Of a stretch of DNA of 64,000 bases, positions 60,372 to 64,000 are shown piece by piece. A model generated the notes under the pieces. It was not told the origin of the DNA, searched no databases, and worked only from the letters and a program-made list of their open reading frames with translations. A program made the position numbers and the translations under genes. Origin of the DNA: Halomonas shengliensis (lineage in GTDB: Bacteria; Pseudomonadota; Gammaproteobacteria; Pseudomonadales; Halomonadaceae); assembly GCF_900104135.1 (NCBI RefSeq), contig NZ_FNIV01000005.1, forward strand, positions 45,486-109,485. The letters run 5' to 3'. The first letter of the stretch is position 1. Each line of letters begins with the position of its first letter.

Positions 60372-61724
60372 TCAGGGCCATAGCTGGCCATAGAGGTAGC
60401 CGGTGAAGGTCGCCATGACCACCACCAGCGCGCAATAGACCAGGGTCTTCTGGGTGCCCATGATGGTGCGGATCACCAGCATGTTGGGCAGCGAGAGCGC
60501 GGGGCCGGCCAGCAGCAGCGCCAGGGCCGGCCCCTTGCCCATGCCATTGCCGATCAGGCCCTGAACGATGGGCACCTCGGTGAGGGTCGAGAAGTACATG
60601 AAGCCGCCCAGCAGCGAGGCCAGGAAGGTGGACTGGAAGCCGTTGTCGCCCACCGCCAGCACCACCCACTCGGAGGGGATCAGGCCCTCCTCGTCGGGAC
60701 GCCCCAGCAGCAGTCCGGCGATGAACACCCCGGCCAGCAGCAGCGGCATGATCTGCTTGGTGAAGTCCCAGCTCTGTTCGGCCCACTCGCGGTCGTCCTC
60801 GCGCAGGGTGGCGATCAGCATGATGCCGACGATGCCCACCGCGAAGGCCAGCTCCGGCACCCCGGGTACCAGCAGGGCGGCCAGCACCACGGCGCCGGTC
60901 AGCAGCGCCACCTGGCGCAGCGGCCAGCCCCAGCGGCGCATCAGCAGCAGGGCGAAGAGCCCGCCGAGCACCGCGGTGATCTGCCACTTCCAGGCGTGGA
61001 TCGCCATCCAGGTGGGGCTGTCGGCGGCGGCCCAGTTGGCGAACACCAGGATGCCCACCATCAGGCCGAAGAAGGCCACCACCTGGCCCAGCGGGCGTCC
61101 GTCGTCGTCGGCGGCGAAGCCGCGAGCCGTCTGCTGGCTGCGGACCAGCTCCTCGCGGCGATAGAGCAGGTGCATGATCACCCCGATCACCACCCCGAAG
61201 AGGATGGCGCCGATGGCCCGTGCCAGGCCCAGTTCCAGGCCCAGCACCTTGGCGGTGACCACCACCGCCATGACGTTAATCGCCGGGCCCGAGTAGAGGA
61301 AGGCCACCGCCGGTCCCAGGCCGGCGCCGCGCCTGTAGATGCCACCGAACAGCGGCAGCACGGTGCAGGAGCAGACCGCCAGTAGCATTCCCGAAATTGA
61401 TGCCATGCCGAAGGCCACCGGCTTGGGGGCCGCCGGGCCCAGGTAGCGCATCACCGCCCCCTGGCTCAGGTAGGCGGCCATGGCGCCGGCAATCAGGAAG
61501 GCCGGCAGCAGGCACAGGATCACATGCTCCTGGGCGTACCAGTGGGTCAGCCGGATGCCCTCCAGCACGGCGTTGTCGAAGCGCGACGTGCCGGCGGGCA
61601 GGAAGTAGATCAGCAGGAAGATGCCCACCACGGCGGCGATCCAGCGCAGCTGGTCGGGATTCTCCCGGGCCAGGGTCAGCAGGCGGGCAGGAGCGGCGTC
61701 GTGCGGGGAGGGCGAACTCGGCAT
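60372..61724 (-). CDS. ArsP/DUF318-type permease
   Basis: This 450-residue membrane protein has about ten spans and the family segment AVCSCTVLPLFGGIYRRGAG (about residues 114-133) with FLYSGPAINVMAVVV after it, and a second-half equivalent STLTEVPIVQGLIGNGMG. ArsP members export trivalent organoarsenicals such as methylarsenite. Others have unknown cargo. The N-terminal extension is Pro/Ala-rich. The 95-bp gap upstream (61725-61819) has an ATATATGG element similar to the gap-arsJ promoter. Confidence 0.85.
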   Translation of the reverse strand: MPSSPSPHDAAPARLLTLARENPDQLRWIAAVVGIFLLIYFLPAGTSRFDNAVLEGIRLTHWYAQEHVILCLLPAFLIAGAMAAYLSQGAVMRYLGPAAPKPVAFGMASISGMLLAVCSCTVLPLFGGIYRRGAGLGPAVAFLYSGPAINVMAVVVTAKVLGLELGLARAIGAILFGVVIGVIMHLLYRREELVRSQQTARGFAADDDGRPLGQVVAFFGLMVGILVFANWAAADSPTWMAIHAWKWQITAVLGGLFALLLMRRWGWPLRQVALLTGAVVLAALLVPGVPELAFAVGIVGIMLIATLREDDREWAEQSWDFTKQIMPLLLAGVFIAGLLLGRPDEEGLIPSEWVVLAVGDNGFQSTFLASLLGGFMYFSTLTEVPIVQGLIGNGMGKGPALALLLAGPALSLPNMLVIRTIMGTQKTLVYCALVVVMATFTGYLYGQLWP

Positions 61725-61819
61725 CGGAAGCCTCGCGGTGGCGCGTCGACAGGGGCATTGTCAGGATATATGGCTGTTCGTATGTTTCCCAGCGTGACAC
61801 GTCTTCGCCTTGACCGGCA

Positions 61820-63031
61820 TCAATCCTTGGCGGTGCCGGTCGCGGTCGTTGCGAGGTGTTCGGCGGGCAGGCGGTGCATCGCCCACAGGCCCAGCACCGG
61901 CCCCGGCAGCAGCCACCACAGCACCCAGGCCCCCTCCAGCTCCCACAGGGTGGTGGTAAGCGAGATAGCGGGGATGGTCAGGGCGAAGCCCACGGCATTC
62001 ATCACCGCCAGGGTCGCCCCGATCCGCTCGCGCGGGGCGCTGGCCGCGGCCAGGGCCGAGAACTGCGGCGAGTCGGCGATCACGGAAAGCCCCCACAGCG
62101 CCAGCAGGGCGAGCAGCAGCGTCGGCGGCAGCCAGGTTACCAGCGGGTAGGCCAGGCAGATCAGCCCCGAGGCGGCCAGCGCCCGGCGCGCCACCCACAG
62201 GCTGCCGCGCCGACGGCTCAGCGCACCGCCGCCCACGCAGCCCAGGAAGCCCAGGGCGATGACGCCGAACGCCAGCCACGGGATCCAGTCCGGTGAGGCG
62301 CCGAGGCGTGTCACCTCGCGGGCCACCAGGAAGGGCGTCAGCGTCCACAGCGCATAGAGTTCCCAGCAGTGGCCGAAGTAGCCCCCGGCCACGGCACGGA
62401 AACGTGCCTCGCGCAGCGCCGCCAGCCCGTCGAGCAGGCGCGCCTTCCCGCTCGAGGGCGGCAGGTGCGGGCCATCGCCCAGGGCCAGGATCAGGGCGCC
62501 ACCGGCCAGCGCCAGGCAGGAGGCGCCCAGCAGCGGCCACTCCCAGGGCAGGCCCAGGCTGGCGCCGCGCAGCAGGTGGGGCAGGGCGGTACCCAGGGTC
62601 AGCATGCCGACCAGCCAGGCCAGTGCCGCCCCGGTGTGCTTGGGCGTCCAGCCGATGACGAGCTTCATGCCCAGCGGGTAGATGCCGGCCAGGCAGAGCC
62701 CGGTCAGCAGGCGCAGGGTGATCGCCAGGGGCCAGTGGTCGGCCACCAGCACGAAGCCAGAGTTGGCCAGGGCGCCGGCCAGGCAGGCGGCGGCGAAGAT
62801 GCGGCTGGCGCGGAAACGGTCGGCAAGCCCCGTGGTGGCGATGAACAGGGTGCCGGCGATGAAGCCCGCCTGCACGGTGAGGGTCAGCCGGCCGAGGTCC
62901 GCCTCGGAGAAGCCCAGGTCACGGGAGAGCGAGAGCCCCACGCCGTTGACGGAGAACCACAGCGAGGTACCGAACAGCTGGGCCAACACGATGGTCAGCA
63001 GCGGGAAGCGCCGCAGCAGGGTCGCAGTCAT
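61820..63031 (-). CDS. MFS transporter of the arsenic cluster
   Basis: This 403-residue protein has 12 likely spans and an MFS start (LTIVLAQLFGTSLWFSVNG, motif A-like GLADRFRASRIFA). I do not recognise it as a characterised arsenic pump. ArsK-like function is possible but unproven. The ATG at 63031 follows GAGGA. It lies between the CC/Se-motif gene and the ArsP-like permease gene on the same strand, so it is likely part of an arsenic-induced operon. Confidence 0.8.
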   Translation of the reverse strand: MTATLLRRFPLLTIVLAQLFGTSLWFSVNGVGLSLSRDLGFSEADLGRLTLTVQAGFIAGTLFIATTGLADRFRASRIFAAACLAGALANSGFVLVADHWPLAITLRLLTGLCLAGIYPLGMKLVIGWTPKHTGAALAWLVGMLTLGTALPHLLRGASLGLPWEWPLLGASCLALAGGALILALGDGPHLPPSSGKARLLDGLAALREARFRAVAGGYFGHCWELYALWTLTPFLVAREVTRLGASPDWIPWLAFGVIALGFLGCVGGGALSRRRGSLWVARRALAASGLICLAYPLVTWLPPTLLLALLALWGLSVIADSPQFSALAAASAPRERIGATLAVMNAVGFALTIPAISLTTTLWELEGAWVLWWLLPGPVLGLWAMHRLPAEHLATTATGTAKD

Positions 63032-63080
63032 GCCTTGATCCTCACCGGGAAGGTGCCGCGGCGCAAGCGGCGGGGGAGGG

Positions 63081-63365
63081 CTATCTCGACAACGCGACGC
63101 CGTCCACGAAGAGATGCCGGAGGCCAAGGAAGCCTTCCACATCCAGCCTCAGCCCCTGATCCACCAGCGTCGGGTCGATATAGAGCACCAGTCCCTCGAA
63201 CTCGACGCGTGTATAGCATGCCGGCTCGCCCGGCGCCCTGGCCTCGGCCACCGCGATATCGGCCCCGCCGCCGCAGCAGCCATGGCGGGGAGAGAGTCGC
63301 ACCGTGGCCACGCCACCCTTCTTTCGCAGCCACTCCCGGGCGCGCTCGCTGACCTCGATGGCCAT
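63081..63365 (-). CDS. CC/Se-motif family protein (HesB/IscA-like)
   Basis: This 94-residue protein has the motif RHGCCGGGADI (vicinal Cys pair, about residues 29-33) in a HesB/IscA-like frame (VEFEGLVLYIDPTLVDQGL). Homologues that replace one Cys with selenocysteine give the family its name. Vicinal thiols suit binding of As(III), but the function is unproven. The stop of the pump gene upstream is 3 bp from its start, so coupling is likely. Confidence 0.8.
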   Translation of the reverse strand: MAIEVSERAREWLRKKGGVATVRLSPRHGCCGGGADIAVAEARAPGEPACYTRVEFEGLVLYIDPTLVDQGLRLDVEGFLGLRHLFVDGVALSR

Positions 63366-63368
63366 GGC

Positions 63369-64000
63369 TCAGCCCCTGGCCTCGGGGAAGTGGTGCCGGG
63401 TCCGGTTGGCGATGCGCACCAGCGCCAGCATCAGCGGGACCTCCACCAGCACGCCTACCACCGTGGCCAGGGCCGCACCGGATTGCAGGCCGAACAGGGC
63501 GATGGCCGCGGCCACGGCCAGTTCGAAGAAGTTGCTGGCGCCGATCATCGCCCCGGGGGCGGCCACGTTGTGGGGCACCTTCCACGCCTTGGCCCAGCCG
63601 TAGGCGATGAAGAAGATCAGGAAGGTCTGAATGATCAGCGGGATGGCGATCAGCACGATATGCAGCGGCGCCTCGAGGATCACCTCGCCCTGGAAGGCGA
63701 ACAGCAGCACCAGGGTGATGATCAGCCCGGTGGGCGTGACCGGCCCCACCCTCTTCATGAAGACGTTGTCGTACCACTCGCTGCCGTGGCGGGCGATCAG
63801 GATGCGCCGGGTCAGATATCCCGCGGTGAGCGGGATGACGATATATAGCAAGACCGACAGCGCCACGGTGTCCCAGGGCACCGGGATGTTGGAGACGCCG
63901 AGCAGGAACACCACGATGGGCGCGAAGGCGAACAGCATGATCAGGTCGTTGAGAGCGACCTGCACCAGGGTGTAGGCGGCATCGCCGCGGGTCAGGTAGC
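63369..64000 (-). CDS. arsB: ACR3-type arsenite efflux pump, partial (5' end outside window)
   Basis: The visible C-terminal 210 residues match ACR3 family permeases, with ARHGSEWYDNVFMKRVGPVT, FIAYGWAKAWKVPHNVAAPG and GASNFFELAVAAAIALFG. ACR3 exports arsenite driven by the membrane potential. The frame is open to the window edge at 64000. The gene heads the leftward arsenic operon, followed within 3 bp by the CC/Se-motif gene. Confidence 0.93.
   Translation of the reverse strand, partial: YLTRGDAAYTLVQVALNDLIMLFAFAPIVVFLLGVSNIPVPWDTVALSVLLYIVIPLTAGYLTRRILIARHGSEWYDNVFMKRVGPVTPTGLIITLVLLFAFQGEVILEAPLHIVLIAIPLIIQTFLIFFIAYGWAKAWKVPHNVAAPGAMIGASNFFELAVAAAIALFGLQSGAALATVVGVLVEVPLMLALVRIANRTRHHFPEARG

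Overview
The window is a high-GC gammaproteobacterial chromosome segment carrying a complete siphovirus-type prophage (about 38.7 kb, positions 1 to 38781) followed by about 25 kb of host DNA. The host genes (fadD, hrpA, mlaA, an HsbR/HsbA-like switch, transaldolase, pstSCAB, an arsJ-type arsenic cluster), the GC content and a dispersed hairpin repeat at 41426-41547 and 59515-59635 suggest a Halomonadaceae member (Halomonas sensu lato). That taxonomic call is inference.

The prophage is bounded by a 95-bp exact direct repeat (1-95 and 38687-38781). The repeat holds the promoter region and first three codons of a class II glutamine amidotransferase gene, so the phage integrates at the 5' end of that gene and rebuilds it at attR. 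Next to attL, a leftward early operon runs from promoter PL (6222-6249) through about 14 tightly coupled small genes to a DUF4224 gene and the integrase. An immunity region (6272-9066) lies between PL and the rightward promoter PR (9007-9035). It holds a cleavable CI-type repressor and, downstream of it on the same strand, a 284-aa gene of unknown function and a membrane-anchored VasI/TagO-like gene. This arrangement recalls lambda cI-rexA-rexB.

The rightward early operon encodes a Cro-like regulator, a DnaT-like primosomal protein, a lambda P-like helicase loader, a BRO-type antirepressor, several very small proteins, RusA and a possible late regulator. A candidate late promoter, a hairpin terminator and an atypical CAT tRNA come next. 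The late block has lysis (M15 endolysin, two holin-like proteins), HNH, terminase, HK97-type head genes (portal, protease, capsid), connectors, tail tube, tape measure and large tail-tip/fibre proteins. One fibre-like gene carries an AT-rich LamG-like segment acquired from elsewhere. The module ends in a strong terminator next to attR.

The host part holds the amidotransferase, fadD with a PsrA-like site upstream, hrpA, a FabH-like synthase, mlaA, hsbR-hsbA, and convergent transaldolase. A Bcr/CflA transporter and a TauE/SafE permease follow. The pstSCAB operon has two Pho boxes. Immediately downstream are gap-arsJ (with a Pho-box-like element over its -35 region), arsR, and a leftward set encoding a CC/Se-motif protein, an MFS transporter, an ArsP-like permease, a thioredoxin-like protein and a partial ACR3 arsenite pump. 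Phosphate/arsenate uptake and arsenic detoxification are therefore side by side.
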